Shown: positions 34,169-43,390, numbered from the stretch's first letter. The stretch: 64,000 nucleotides of DNA from Halorubrum persicum (GCF_002727125.1 NZ_NHOA01000020.1:43714-107713), one strand, 5' to 3'. Program-made: numbers and translations. Notes: generated from the letters alone by a model not told the origin.

Positions 34169-36850
34169 TCATTCGGCACCGAACTCGACGCCGGTTATCT
34201 CGAAGCGTGCGCCCCCCTCGTCACCGTCTGTCACGTCGATCTCCCACTCGTGGGCCTCCACGACCCGTTGGACGATACCCAATCCGAAGCCGGTCCCGTC
34301 CGCCTGCGTCGAGTAGCCGGCGTCGAAGATGGCCTCGCGTTCGTCCGCGGGGATTCCGGGGCCGTCGTCCTCGACGTAGAACCCCGCGTCCGTCTCGCCG
34401 ACCGTCACGGTCACGTCCCCGTCACCGTGCTCGATGGCGTTCCGAATCAGGTTCTCGAACAGCTGTTTCAGACGGCTCTTGTCGGCCCGTACGGTTCGGT
34501 CGGTGTCGGTGATCAGCGTGGCATCGCCCGTTTCGACGTTCGCCCAGCACCCCTGGATAAGTCCGGTCAACGCGACCGACTCGAACTCCGTTACCGCCTC
34601 GCCCTCACGGGCGAGCGTCAGGAGGTCTTCGATCAACGCCCACATTCGCTCGTGGGCGCGCTTCACGTGTTCCAAGTGCTCGCTGTCGCACTCCGTGGCA
34701 GCCAGCTCCAAGTGCCCTTCGGCCACGGTGATCGGGTTCCGAAGGTCGTGAGAGACGATGCTGGCGAACTCTTCGAGCCGGTCGTTCTGCTCGGTGAGCT
34801 CCCGTTCGCGATCCCGGAGCTGCGCGGTTCGCTCGACCTGTTCAAGCGCTCTCGTCAGCCCGCCGGCCAAGATCTCGCCCAAGAGCACGTCCTCGTCGTC
34901 GAACGACTCCGGTGACGGCGATCCGGCGATCAGGATCCCGTAGTCCGCGAGCGGGAGGTAGAGTTCGCTCCGAACCGGCGTGTCCGGATTGTATCGGTCC
35001 GGGTCTTCGTGGACGTCGTCGACTGCGCGTGGCTCCCCTCGCTGATAGACGCGCCAGGCGATGCTGTCCTCGCCGGTGAACGACGGAGGCTCGCCGATGA
35101 GGTCGTACACCGCGTCGGTGGCCGCCGCCGGGACGAGCGCCCCGGCGTCCTCGTCGTAGAGGTGGATCGCATTAAGCTCGATTCCCAGGAGGTCTCTGGT
35201 CGTCTCGGTTCCGATCTCGAGGATCTCGTCCCGCGTTTCCGCACGCATGAGCACTTGGGTGACCTGATTCAACGCTTCGAGCTGCTGCTCGCGGACCGTG
35301 CGTTCGGTGATCTCCGTCGCAACGCCGAAGACGGCGACGGGCGAGTCCGGGTCGGAGCGCCTCCCCGTATCGTAGACGGGGACCTTCGTGGTCAGGAAGA
35401 TCAGCTCGTTCCCGTCGACGGCGATCGATTCTTCGACCTCGATCGGCTCGCCGCGCTCGATGACGGTACGGTCGTTCCGTCGGACATCGGTAGCCATCTC
35501 CGAGGAGTGGATCTCGCCGTCCGTCCGCCCGACGATTTCCTCGTCCCGGAGGTCGAAGAGGTCGCGGTACGCCTGATTGACGAAGAGGTACTCACCCCCC
35601 TCGTCCTTCATAAACATCGGCGTCGGCGTGTTCTCGAGGACGGCTTCGAACCGCCGCTGGATCGTTTCGATCTCGTGGTCGCGGATCTTGCGAGCGGTCA
35701 CGTCCCGGTACACCCACAGATGTCCCTCGCCGTTCGGGAGCTCGATCGGTCGGTGGGTCCGTTCGAACGTTCGCCCGTCAGCGAGCTCAAGCTCTTCCCC
35801 GTCTGCCGGTTCGCCTTTCGCGATCAGTTCGTTGGTGCGCTCGACGAACCACTCGGAGTCGGCAAACATGTCGCTGATCGCTTCGGCCAGACGCTCACAG
35901 TCCTCACCGACGACTCCCTCGGGCGAGCTCGGCAGCTCGAAGAGGTCGAACATCTGCTGATTGACCGCCAAGACGTTCCGAGCGTCGTCTTCGACGAGAA
36001 CGCCCTGGGGGAGCGCGTCGAAGAGCGTCGAAAGCAGCGCGTTTGTCTGTTCGATCTCCCGCTGATGTCCCTTCTGGGCGGTTATGTCACGGGTGACGCC
36101 GACGACTCCTTCGACGGTCCCGTCGATCGTGAGCGGAGTTAATCGGTACTCTAACACGGCGTGTCCGTGGTTGGGAAACTCCGCTTCGATCTCCCCCGAT
36201 ATTTGGTCGCGCTGTCCGTCGAGAAGCGCTTGATAGGGGTCTCCGTTGTCGGCCCGCTCTTGGACGATCTGGATGAGGTTGCTCTCTTCGCCTTCGAGCG
36301 CCTCGCGAGTCGTATTGTACCAGCCGGCCAGATACTCGTTCACGATCTCGAAGCGGCCGTGTTCGTCGTAGAGGCAAGCGGCTTCGTACATCGAGTTGAT
36401 CATGTGTTTATACCGGCTGAGGTCTCGGTCTCGTTCGACCAGTTTCTGTTGAGACCGGCGTGATTCGACGACGTTCCCGATGCGATTGGCTAAGACCGCG
36501 TAGTGGTCAGTTCCGCTCCCTTTTTGCAGGTAATCGGTGACCCCCGCGGTGATCGCGTCCGAAGCGACTTCCTCGGACCCCTTCCCGGTGTACAGGATAA
36601 ACGGGAGGTCGGGACACTCCTCGCGCACCTCCTCGAGGAACTCGATCCCGTTCATGCTCGGCATATCGTGATCGGAGACGATGCAATCGAACGCCGGGAG
36701 TTCGAAGGTAGCGAGCGCGTCGCAGGCACTGGTCGCCGTTTCGACCTCGAATCGGTCATCCTCACGTTCGAGGAACGTCGCGGTCAGATCTGCGAAATCT
36801 GGTTCGTCATCGACGTGGAGGACGGCGATCGTGTCAATCGTGCCAGTCAT
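34169..36850 (-). CDS. Hybrid sensor histidine kinase (REC-PAS-PAS-PAS-GAF-HisKA-HATPase)
   Basis: An 893-residue soluble signal transducer without transmembrane helices. Domains in order: an N-terminal receiver (residues about 8-125; VSDHDMPSMNG with the phosphoacceptor Asp, and TGKGSEEVASDA), three PAS domains (about 150-520, each ending in a V.RDIT-like strand), and a GAF domain (about 540-680). HisKA follows with the phosphorylated His701 in SIVSHDLRNPI, then HATPase_c with NLIRNAIEHG (N box), DDGPGIP and GTGFGLGIV. The start is ATG 36850. The receiver at the N-terminus is the usual haloarchaeal HK arrangement. The signal and output partner are unknown; no response regulator is adjacent. 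Confidence 0.92.
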   Translation of the reverse strand: MTGTIDTIAVLHVDDEPDFADLTATFLEREDDRFEVETATSACDALATFELPAFDCIVSDHDMPSMNGIEFLEEVREECPDLPFILYTGKGSEEVASDAITAGVTDYLQKGSGTDHYAVLANRIGNVVESRRSQQKLVERDRDLSRYKHMINSMYEAACLYDEHGRFEIVNEYLAGWYNTTREALEGEESNLIQIVQERADNGDPYQALLDGQRDQISGEIEAEFPNHGHAVLEYRLTPLTIDGTVEGVVGVTRDITAQKGHQREIEQTNALLSTLFDALPQGVLVEDDARNVLAVNQQMFDLFELPSSPEGVVGEDCERLAEAISDMFADSEWFVERTNELIAKGEPADGEELELADGRTFERTHRPIELPNGEGHLWVYRDVTARKIRDHEIETIQRRFEAVLENTPTPMFMKDEGGEYLFVNQAYRDLFDLRDEEIVGRTDGEIHSSEMATDVRRNDRTVIERGEPIEVEESIAVDGNELIFLTTKVPVYDTGRRSDPDSPVAVFGVATEITERTVREQQLEALNQVTQVLMRAETRDEILEIGTETTRDLLGIELNAIHLYDEDAGALVPAAATDAVYDLIGEPPSFTGEDSIAWRVYQRGEPRAVDDVHEDPDRYNPDTPVRSELYLPLADYGILIAGSPSPESFDDEDVLLGEILAGGLTRALEQVERTAQLRDRERELTEQNDRLEEFASIVSHDLRNPITVAEGHLELAATECDSEHLEHVKRAHERMWALIEDLLTLAREGEAVTEFESVALTGLIQGCWANVETGDATLITDTDRTVRADKSRLKQLFENLIRNAIEHGDGDVTVTVGETDAGFYVEDDGPGIPADEREAIFDAGYSTQADGTGFGLGIVQRVVEAHEWEIDVTDGDEGGARFEITGVEFGAE

Positions 36851-36921
36851 TCCTGTGGCACGATGACATGGCTAGGCATATGTGTATGGGGGTGTCTCTC
36901 AATCTGAATAATTGCCCCTGA

Positions 36922-36970
36922 GATCGCAGCCGTAGCTGCGGGATCGGAAGCGGGCGCGACGTTCGCGCCC
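36922..36970 (-). terminator. Tandem hairpins downstream of epimerase gene
   Basis: Two adjacent stem-loops: CGCAGC-CGTA-GCTGCG (36925-36940) and GGGCGCGA-CGT-TCGCGCCC (36952-36970, a perfect 8 bp stem with a 3-base loop). They lie directly after the stop of the minus-strand epimerase gene and before the kinase gene, so a transcription stop between the two is plausible. Confidence 0.45.
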
Positions 36971-36994
36971 CGTATACAGCGCAGCCTCCGACGC

Positions 36995-37930
36995 CTACTC
37001 CGCGATCTCGTCGATCAGTTCGCGCGCGCTCCGCCGGACGGCCTCGTCGCTCTCGATCGAGGGCTTCCAGCCGAGGTCGGTGAGCTTCTCGATCGACAGG
37101 CGCATTTTGGGCACGTCGCCGGTCCAGCCGCGGTCGCCGCCGGTGTAGGCGTACTCGGGGTCAACGCCGAGCTCGTCGCTGACGATGTCGGCGATGTCGG
37201 TGACGGACGTGGTGGTCTCCGTCCCGAGGTTGTACACGTTCAGCTCGTCGTCGGCGTGCTCGACGACGTGCTGGATGGCGTCGACGCATTCGGAGACGTG
37301 CATGTACGACTTCTCCTGCCGTCCGTCCCCGAGGATCTCGAGCTCGCTCGGGTCGGCGTCGAGCTTCTGGATGAAGTCGGGGATCACGTTCCCGCGCTGG
37401 TGGGGGCCGACGATGTTCGCGAAACGGAACACCCACGATTGCACCCCGTAGGAGTGGGCGTGCGTCGAGATCAGCGCCTCGTCGGCGAGCTTCGAGGAGC
37501 CGTAGATGGAGATGGGCTCCAGGGGGCCGTGGTCTTCGGGCGTCGGGCGAGGCGCCTCGCCGTACACCGTCGAGGAGGAGGTAAAGGCGAGCCGGTCGAC
37601 GCCGACCTCGTGCATGCGTTCCAAGACGTTGTACGTCATCTCCGTGTTCGCCTCGAACAGCTCCCGGTCGTCGTCGTAGTTCGTGTCGGTGTACGCGGCG
37701 AAGTGGAAGACGACGTCGAGGTCGCCGGTGACCGCCTCGGCGACGCCGTCGGGAGCGGTGAGGTCCGCCCGGACGAACTCGACGCCGTCCGGGACGCGCT
37801 CGCGGTCCCCCTTCGAGAGGTCGTCGGCCACGCGGACCGTCGCCCCGCGGTCGCGGAGCCGCGCGGCGAGGTGGCTTCCGACGAGCCCCGCGCCGCCGGT
37901 GACCAGTGCGGTCGAATTGGAGAGGTCCAT
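36995..37930 (-). CDS. NAD-dependent sugar-nucleotide epimerase/dehydratase (GalE-like)
   Basis: A 311-residue extended SDR enzyme acting on nucleotide sugars. The NAD-binding motif ALVTGGAGLVGSHLAARL starts at residue 8, and the catalytic Ser region is AFTSSSTVYGEA. The active-site Tyr-x-x-x-Lys is in PISIYGSSKLADEAL. Substrate-domain blocks FRFANIVGPHQRGNVI and GDGRQEKSYMHVSECV match UDP-glucose 4-epimerase-type proteins. It could supply sugars for the glycan genes further right, but it lacks the iron box of that locus. Confidence 0.9.
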   Translation of the reverse strand: MDLSNSTALVTGGAGLVGSHLAARLRDRGATVRVADDLSKGDRERVPDGVEFVRADLTAPDGVAEAVTGDLDVVFHFAAYTDTNYDDDRELFEANTEMTYNVLERMHEVGVDRLAFTSSSTVYGEAPRPTPEDHGPLEPISIYGSSKLADEALISTHAHSYGVQSWVFRFANIVGPHQRGNVIPDFIQKLDADPSELEILGDGRQEKSYMHVSECVDAIQHVVEHADDELNVYNLGTETTTSVTDIADIVSDELGVDPEYAYTGGDRGWTGDVPKMRLSIEKLTDLGWKPSIESDEAVRRSARELIDEIAE

Positions 37931-38017
37931 ACCGGGTTCCTGAGGCCGAGTCGGGTAAGTAGGTGCGGAATCGGGACGCGGCTCACGCGGGAGCGGCGCG
38001 AGGGAGCGGCCCCGCGT

Positions 38018-39628
38018 TCAGAGCCCGTCCTCGCCGCCCTCCTGCGCGAGCATGACGACCATCGAGAGCCCGGAGATGACCAGGAGCAGGAGGGTCGGGA
38101 CGACGGCGTACTGGTAGAGCCCGGACTCCTGTGCGCGCCAGATCTGCGTGACGATCGTCTCGAACCCGGAGGGGCGGAGAATGAGCGTGACCGGGAGCTC
38201 CTTCATCGTCGTGAGGAACACGAGGGCGGCGCCGGCGACGATCCCGGATCTGACGAGGGGGAACGTCACGCGGCGGAAGGCGCCCATCGACGACTCGCCG
38301 AGCGCCCGGCTCGCCTCGACGAGTCGGGGGTCGACGCCCAGGATCGAGGTCCGCGTCGATCCGACCACCTGCGGGAGGAACCGGACGACGTACGCGAACA
38401 CCAGGAGCGGGAGCGTCTGGTAGAGCCACGGAAGGTAGCCCGACCCGAAGTAGACCAGCGCGAGCGCCAACACGATCCCAGGGACCGCGAAGCCGACGTA
38501 CGTCGCGCGTTCGAACAGCGTCGACAGCGGGGTGTCGTGGTTCGCGGCGAAGTACGCGACCGGGAGCGCCGCCAGCGCGGCGACGACGGCGGCCGCCGCG
38601 GCGACCGACACCGAGTTGAGCGCCTGTACCCACTCGAACGCCATCGAGGGGCGGCGGCCCGTGTCGGTGCGGACGAGCCACAGATAGAGGATCCACAGAG
38701 GGACGACGAGCGCGACCGCGGACACGGACGCTGGCAGGAGCGTCGCCGGCCAGCGCCAGCGCCCCAACCCGACGAGCCGGTCGGTGTGACCCGCGTCGTC
38801 GCCGTGCGCGCTGCCGTCGGACTGCACGAGCCGCTCCAGCGCGAGCACGACGAGCACGACGGCGAGCAGCTGCAGGGAGAGGAGGGCGGCGTAGTCGCTC
38901 CCGAAGGAGTTGTACTCGACGTATATCTGGCGCGTGAAGACGGGGAGCCGCATGATCGTCGGCGTCCCGAAGTCGGACACCGCGTACAGCGCCGCCAACA
39001 GCGACCCGGCGGCGATCGCGGGGCGGATCACGGGGAGCGTCACGCGGCGGAACGCCTCGAGCCGCCCGTGGTTCAGCGTCCGCGCCGCCTCGATCAGCGT
39101 CGTGTCGAGCGAGAGGAGGGCGGCGCGCGTGGTCAGGTAGACGTACGGGTACGTGTACAGCGAGATGACGAGGATCGCCCCCGGAAGGCCGTAGATGTCG
39201 GGGAGCCGCTCGATCCCGAGCGGCGCGAGCAGGTCGTGGAACTCGCCGCTCGGGCCGAACGCGGAGACGAAGGAGAACGCGCCGACGTAGCTCGGAACGA
39301 CGAGCGGGAGCGCGACCGCGATCGACCAGAACCGGCGGAAGGGGAGGTCGGTCCGCGCCGTGAGATACGCGAGCGGAACGCCCACCAGGATCGAAAACGC
39401 GGTGACGCCGCCCATCAGCAACAGGCTGTTCACCAGGATCTCGGCGGTCCCCGCGCTGAACAGCAGCTCCATCGCCCGCGACCGCTCGACGGTGACCGCC
39501 CGGATCACCAGCCACGCCAGCGGGAACACCAGCGTGCCGGCGATGGCGGCGGAGAGCAGCGTCAGCCCCACCGGTAGTCGGTCGTCGCCGTCTGTCAGGA
39601 TGTCGCGGATCCGGCGTGTCAAGCTCAT
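38018..39628 (-). CDS. Fe(III)-type ABC transporter permease (FbpB/ThiP-like, two fused halves)
   Basis: A 536-residue membrane permease with two homologous halves, about 12 transmembrane helices in all. Each half carries an ABC-coupling EAA loop (EAARTLNHGRLEAFRRVTLP near residue 195, and EASRALGESSMGAFRRVTFP near residue 450). This is the organisation of ferric-iron and thiamine permeases. The start is ATG 39628 (MSLTRRIRDIL). The transporter's likely substrate-binding lipoprotein is at 45779-46936. No ATPase gene is present near either. The intergenic region with the divergent dehydrogenase gene holds iron box 1 and a bidirectional-looking TATA. Confidence 0.88.
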   Translation of the reverse strand: MSLTRRIRDILTDGDDRLPVGLTLLSAAIAGTLVFPLAWLVIRAVTVERSRAMELLFSAGTAEILVNSLLLMGGVTAFSILVGVPLAYLTARTDLPFRRFWSIAVALPLVVPSYVGAFSFVSAFGPSGEFHDLLAPLGIERLPDIYGLPGAILVISLYTYPYVYLTTRAALLSLDTTLIEAARTLNHGRLEAFRRVTLPVIRPAIAAGSLLAALYAVSDFGTPTIMRLPVFTRQIYVEYNSFGSDYAALLSLQLLAVVLVVLALERLVQSDGSAHGDDAGHTDRLVGLGRWRWPATLLPASVSAVALVVPLWILYLWLVRTDTGRRPSMAFEWVQALNSVSVAAAAAVVAALAALPVAYFAANHDTPLSTLFERATYVGFAVPGIVLALALVYFGSGYLPWLYQTLPLLVFAYVVRFLPQVVGSTRTSILGVDPRLVEASRALGESSMGAFRRVTFPLVRSGIVAGAALVFLTTMKELPVTLILRPSGFETIVTQIWRAQESGLYQYAVVPTLLLLVISGLSMVVMLAQEGGEDGL

Positions 39629-39710
39629 GGTCCGGAAGGGAGGGGTTATCGGGAGGAGGCCACACCGACCGTTAGCAGTTGCGATCCGGTCGTCGATCGG
39701 GTCCGACGGA

Positions 39711-39734
39711 TATAATAGTTTAGGGAAGCCTAAA
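39711..39734. promoter_or_regulatory. TATA box plus iron box 1 (TTTAGG-N4-CCTAAA)
   Basis: TATAATA at 39711-39717, followed by the perfect inverted repeat TTTAGG-GAAG-CCTAAA at 39719-39734. ATG 39741 follows at 6 bp. The repeat thus covers the space between TATA and transcription start. TATA is nearly palindromic, so the same element may also drive the minus-strand permease with a ~55 nt leader. One of five identical half-site pairs in this locus. Confidence 0.8.
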
Positions 39735-39740
39735 CCGGAT

Positions 39741-40304
39741 ATGGAACTGACGCGGCGCGACGCCGTTGCCGCGCTGGCGACCGTCGGCGCGACCGGCGGC
39801 GTCGCCCTCGGCACGCGCCGATCGGACGACGGAGGCGACGGCGCCGGGGGAGCGGACGGCGCCGGGGAAGCCGAAGCGGCGGCCCTCGACGAGGCGGCCG
39901 TCCGCGCGTCGATGGCCGCGGTCGCGACCGTCGTCTACCCGGAAGCGGTCGACGGGGTCGAGGCGTTCGTCGACCGCTTCCTCGACGGTCGGCTCGACGG
40001 GTCGGCACACGCCGCGGGACTGCGAGCGACGGTCGGCGACCTCGACGACGCCGCCCGCTCGTGGCACGGGGCGCCGCTCGTCGACCTTTCCGAGACCACG
40101 CGGGACGAACTCCTCCGCGAGGTCGGCGCCGACGTCGCCGACGAGGTCCCAGACGGAACGCTCGCCGAGCGGGTGCGCTACTACGTGGTCAACGAGCTGC
40201 TGCTTGCGCTGTACGCCTCGCCGACCGGCGGCGAGCTCGTGGGACTGGAGAACCCGCAGGGCCACCCCGGCGGGACCGAGAGCTACCGGCGAGGGCCGCG
40301 ATGA
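39741..40304 (+). CDS. Gluconate 2-dehydrogenase subunit 3-like protein, Tat-exported
   Basis: A 187-residue small subunit of a membrane-associated sugar/alcohol dehydrogenase. The N-terminus MELTRRDAVAALATVGATGG is a twin-arginine signal that should carry the folded catalytic partner across the membrane by hitchhiking. The rest is the helical gluconate_2-dh3 domain (VATVVYPEAVDGVEAFVD, YYVVNELLLALYASPTGGEL, VGLENPQGHPGGT). It overlaps the GMC gene (ATGA). The iron box directly upstream suggests iron control. Confidence 0.85.
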   Translation: MELTRRDAVAALATVGATGGVALGTRRSDDGGDGAGGADGAGEAEAAALDEAAVRASMAAVATVVYPEAVDGVEAFVDRFLDGRLDGSAHAAGLRATVGDLDDAARSWHGAPLVDLSETTRDELLREVGADVADEVPDGTLAERVRYYVVNELLLALYASPTGGELVGLENPQGHPGGTESYRRGPR

Positions 40305-41911
40305 GCGCCGGAGACGTCGACCGGACTCCCGTGGCGGACGCGGAGGTCTGCGTGGTCGGCGCGGGGCCGGCGGGGGCGCTCGTCGCGGACCGGCTGGCCC
40401 CCGATCACGAGGTGGTCGTCCTCGACGCCGGCCCCCGGTTCGATCCCGCCGACCGACTCGCGCGACAGGAGCGGGCGATCCGACCGAGCGACGGTCGACC
40501 GGACGTGTGGGACGTGGGGGGTGAGCGCGACGCCTACGCCACCTCCGGGGAACGCTCCTACCCGCTGAACCACGCCCGCGTCAAGGGGCTCGGCGGGTCG
40601 ACGCTCCACTGGCAGGGGATGGTGATGCGGCTCCACGAGGACGATTTTAACTCGGGGACCGAGCGCGGCGTCGGCCCGGACTGGCCGATCGACTACGCCG
40701 ACCTCCAGCCGTACTACGCGGAGGCCGAACGCGAGCTGGGCGTCGCCGGTGCGTCGGACAACCCCTACGCGCCGCCGCGCGAGGAGCCGCACCCGATGCC
40801 CGCGTTCAAGCCCTCGTACAGCGACTCGCTGTTCGCGGAGGCCTGCGAGGAGCTCGGGATCGACATGCACTCGGTGCCGAACGCGCGCAACTCCGAGGCG
40901 TACGACGGTCGGTCGGCCTGCGCCGGCTACGGCACCTGCCAGCCCGTCTGTCCGGCCGGCGCGAAGTACGACGCCACGGTCCACGTCGAGCGCGCGGAGG
41001 AGCGAGGCGCGACGGTCATCGACCGAGCGCCGGTCCAGCGGCTCGAACACGACGGCGACGACTCGGTGACCGCCGCGGTGTACGCGACGCCCGACGGGAC
41101 CGAACACCGGCAGGAGGCCGACGCGTTCGTCGTCGCCTGCGGCGGCGTGGAGACGCCGCGGCTCCTGCTGCTCTCGGCGTCCGACGCGTACCCCGACGGC
41201 CTCGCCAACTCCAGCGGGACGGTCGGGAAGTTCTTCATGGACCACCTGTTCGCGGGCGTGGGCGGCACCCTCGACGAGCCGACGCGACAGAATCACGTCG
41301 GCTTCTACACCAGCGCGTGCGACCAGTTCTACGACGAGGCGAACGAGGAGGTCGCCCCGTTCAAGCTGGAGTTCTTCAACTACGCCGGCCCCTCGCCCGT
41401 CGAGATGGCGCTGACCGGCGACGACTGGGGCGACGAGCTGCTGGGTCGGCTCCGCGACGGCTACGGCACTCACGTGGCGATGGGCGGGCTCGTCGAGCAG
41501 CTCCCGCGGTCGGACAGCTACGTGACCCTCCACTCCGAGCGCACCGACGACCGCGGCAACCCCGTCCCCGAGGTCCACTGGAGCGTCGGCGACCGGGCCC
41601 TCCGGACGATCGAGCGCGCCAACGAGATCCAGCGGTCGATTCTCGAAGAGCTCGGCGCGGAGATCGAGTGGGTCGTCGGCCCCGACGCGACCGGCCCCGC
41701 GTACCACCACATGGGAACGACCCGAATGAGCGAGGACCCCGACGCCGGCGTCGTCGACGCCGACTGCCGGACCCACGATCTGGAGAACTGCTGGATCGCC
41801 TCCAGCAGCGTCTTCCCCACGAGCGGCGCGATGAACCCCACGCTGACGATCGCCGCGCTCGCGCTACGCGCCGCCGACGACGTTCGAGAACGCCTCTCGC
41901 AGTCGCTTTAG
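40301..41911 (+). CDS. GMC-family FAD dehydrogenase with Fe-S cysteine motif
   Basis: A 536-residue FAD oxidoreductase. The ADP-binding motif VVGAGPAGALVADRL is at residues about 18-32. The FAD/GMC signature is ARVKGLGGSTLHWQGMVMRL. The catalytic His region near the C-terminus is YHHMGTTRMSEDPDAGV, and NPTLTIAALALRAAD closes it. The stretch CAGYGTCQPVCPAGAKYD resembles the 3Fe-4S motif of bacterial FAD glucose dehydrogenases (C-x5-C-x3-C). With the Tat-borne small subunit before it, it probably acts outside and passes electrons to the respiratory chain. No cytochrome subunit is encoded beside it. Substrate unknown. Confidence 0.88.
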   Translation: MSAGDVDRTPVADAEVCVVGAGPAGALVADRLAPDHEVVVLDAGPRFDPADRLARQERAIRPSDGRPDVWDVGGERDAYATSGERSYPLNHARVKGLGGSTLHWQGMVMRLHEDDFNSGTERGVGPDWPIDYADLQPYYAEAERELGVAGASDNPYAPPREEPHPMPAFKPSYSDSLFAEACEELGIDMHSVPNARNSEAYDGRSACAGYGTCQPVCPAGAKYDATVHVERAEERGATVIDRAPVQRLEHDGDDSVTAAVYATPDGTEHRQEADAFVVACGGVETPRLLLLSASDAYPDGLANSSGTVGKFFMDHLFAGVGGTLDEPTRQNHVGFYTSACDQFYDEANEEVAPFKLEFFNYAGPSPVEMALTGDDWGDELLGRLRDGYGTHVAMGGLVEQLPRSDSYVTLHSERTDDRGNPVPEVHWSVGDRALRTIERANEIQRSILEELGAEIEWVVGPDATGPAYHHMGTTRMSEDPDAGVVDADCRTHDLENCWIASSSVFPTSGAMNPTLTIAALALRAADDVRERLSQSL

Positions 41912-41922
41912 GCAAACCTAAA
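41907..41922 (+). promoter_or_regulatory. Iron box 2 (TTTAGG-N4-CCTAAA)
   Basis: TTTAGG-CAAA-CCTAAA overlaps the stop codon of the GMC gene and lies 33 bp before the GT2 start at 41956. The AT-rich CCTAAAAACT tract could be the TATA element, so a bound regulator would block TBP. Confidence 0.78.
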
Positions 41923-41955
41923 AACTCAAGTGCGTAGGGTGACTCGTCCGGAGTA

Positions 41956-42747
41956 ATGAGTTCGATCACGACGCCCGACGACGAGGCGACCGACGGGGCC
42001 GACTCCGTCGCTGTCGACGCGACCGCACAGGCCGACGGCGCGACCGAGGAGGAGAGCGGGGACGCGTACACCTTCGACGACCTGAGCGTCGTCATGGGGA
42101 CGTACAACGAGGAGGAGGCGATCGAGACGGTCCTCGACGACATCGAGCGCGTCACGGACGGGCGCGCCGAGGTCGTCTGCGTCGACGGCTCCTCGGACCG
42201 GACCCCCGAGATCGGCCGCGAGCACGGGGCGACGGTCATCGAGCAGGAGCCGCAGGGGTACGGCGTCGCCGTCCGAGAGGCCGTCCTGACCCCCGACCGC
42301 CCGGTCGTGGTCACGACCGACTGCGACGACACGTATCCGATGGAACGGCTTCCCGACTTCCTCGACGCGATCAACGACGGCGCCGACGTGGTCAGCGGCG
42401 ATCGCCTCTATCACGGCGCGGACGCGATGCCGGCGTTCAACCGGTTCGGGAATCAGGCGTTCGCGGCGCTCGCGTCCCTGCTCATGAGCGAGCGTGTTCA
42501 CGACACCACGACCGGGATGCGCGCGTACCGCCGCGAAGTCGTGCAGGACATCGGGTGGACCGAGAACACCGGCCTCTCCGCGGAGCTGCTGATCCGCCCG
42601 CTGATGCGGGGATACGACGTGCGCGAGGAGCCGATCGCGTACGCCGAGCGGCTGGGTGAGACGAAGCTCGACCCGATCGAGGGCGGCGCCGCCATCGCGA
42701 AGTCGATCGTGACCGTCTGCCTCGAGGAGCGGCTGCGGCGGTTCTGA
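41956..42747 (+). CDS. Family 2 glycosyltransferase (dolichyl-phosphate sugar type)
   Basis: A 263-residue GT-A enzyme resembling the polyprenyl/dolichyl-phosphate hexosyltransferases of the Agl pathway in haloarchaea. About 36 acidic N-terminal residues precede the domain. Key motifs: VVMGTYNEEEAIETV, VVCVDGSSDRT, VTTDCDDTYPMERLP (DxD region) and DTTTGMRAYRREVV. There is no transmembrane segment and no linked flippase domain. A separate flippase gene sits at 48180-49400. It starts 44 bp after the GMC stop and has its own iron box. Confidence 0.87.
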   Translation: MSSITTPDDEATDGADSVAVDATAQADGATEEESGDAYTFDDLSVVMGTYNEEEAIETVLDDIERVTDGRAEVVCVDGSSDRTPEIGREHGATVIEQEPQGYGVAVREAVLTPDRPVVVTTDCDDTYPMERLPDFLDAINDGADVVSGDRLYHGADAMPAFNRFGNQAFAALASLLMSERVHDTTTGMRAYRREVVQDIGWTENTGLSAELLIRPLMRGYDVREEPIAYAERLGETKLDPIEGGAAIAKSIVTVCLEERLRRF

Positions 42748-42898
42748 GCGGGAGCGATCGCCCTTCGGAGATGGGTGAGTCAGTCACACCAACGCGGACT
42801 GCCGGCGTCGACTGTGTATCGGAGTAGTTGCTAACGCGATTTCTGCACGCAGACGAGCGGCTGAAACTGAAAGGACAGAATTGGTACGCACGGGGAGG

Positions 42899-42907
42899 GC
42901 ATTTATC
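42899..42907 (+). promoter_or_regulatory. TATA-like element for small membrane protein gene
   Basis: GCATTTATC about 32 bp upstream of ATG 42935, in the lower-GC stretch after the GT2 gene. The 187 bp between GT2 and this gene hold no other recognisable element. Confidence 0.4.
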
Positions 42908-42934
42908 TGATGTAGATTCAACGGTCAGTGTAAG

Positions 42935-43255
42935 ATGACGGCTGGAGACGTGATTGGGGGGCTGCTTTTGATTGTAACAGGGCTCGGAACGGTTTACGTT
43001 GGGCGTCGAACACAGACAGATGACCGGGCGGATCTCATTTTCGCACCAAACGCCAGTGGCTCACCGGAACACACTGCACGGGTCGGTGGGTGTGGGGCGA
43101 TTCTCGGCGGCCTCGCCACGATCGGTCTCGGGCTGGTGCTGTGTTTCGTTCCCCCCACCGGACTGCGTTGGTTTGTCCTCCTCGGGGCCTATACTGCGCT
43201 CTGCTTGGCGATCGGAATAGCGAGTTGGCGACGGATCGGAAACCAGCCGAACTGA
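42935..43255 (+). CDS. Hypothetical three-helix membrane protein
   Basis: A 106-residue protein with helices at about residues 5-22 (VIGGLLLIVTGLGTVYVG), 52-72 (GGLATIGLGLVLCFVP) and 76-95. The loop between helices 1 and 2 (DDRADLIFAPNASGSPEHT) is hydrophilic. Base composition is lower in GC and codon use more relaxed than in the neighbours, as is the surrounding 42800-43330 DNA. No family is recognised. It is flanked by the GT2 and GT39-like genes, lacks an iron box, and may be a recent insertion. Confidence 0.55.
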   Translation: MTAGDVIGGLLLIVTGLGTVYVGRRTQTDDRADLIFAPNASGSPEHTARVGGCGAILGGLATIGLGLVLCFVPPTGLRWFVLLGAYTALCLAIGIASWRRIGNQPN

Positions 43256-43348
43256 TCCGTTTGCAGATGTAATGAACCGGCGTTTCACCGCTACCACCGA
43301 ATAAAGAAGCAGGATTGGCAACTACTGAAAGATGACCGAGACGGTGGT

Positions 43349-43390
43349 GCGCGCCTCCGAGTGGCCGTCTCTGGCGGCCACGAGGCGCGC
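43349..43390 (-). terminator. Nested stem-loop after the SBP-GT39 operon
   Basis: Outer stem GCGCGCCTC (43349-43357) with GAGGCGCGC (43382-43390), inner stem GTGGCC (43361-43366) with GGCCAC (43376-43381), and a 3-base bulge between them. It lies about 58 bp beyond the stop of the GT39-like gene on its transcribed strand. It could act as a terminator or stabilise the 3' end. The rest of 43256-43447 has no further feature. Confidence 0.45.

Noticed and set aside
37256..39577. A long plus-strand open frame across the epimerase and permease genes
   Set aside because: Runs over two unrelated minus-strand genes, is extremely rich in Arg/Glu/Asp and shows no domain; an antisense artefact of high GC.
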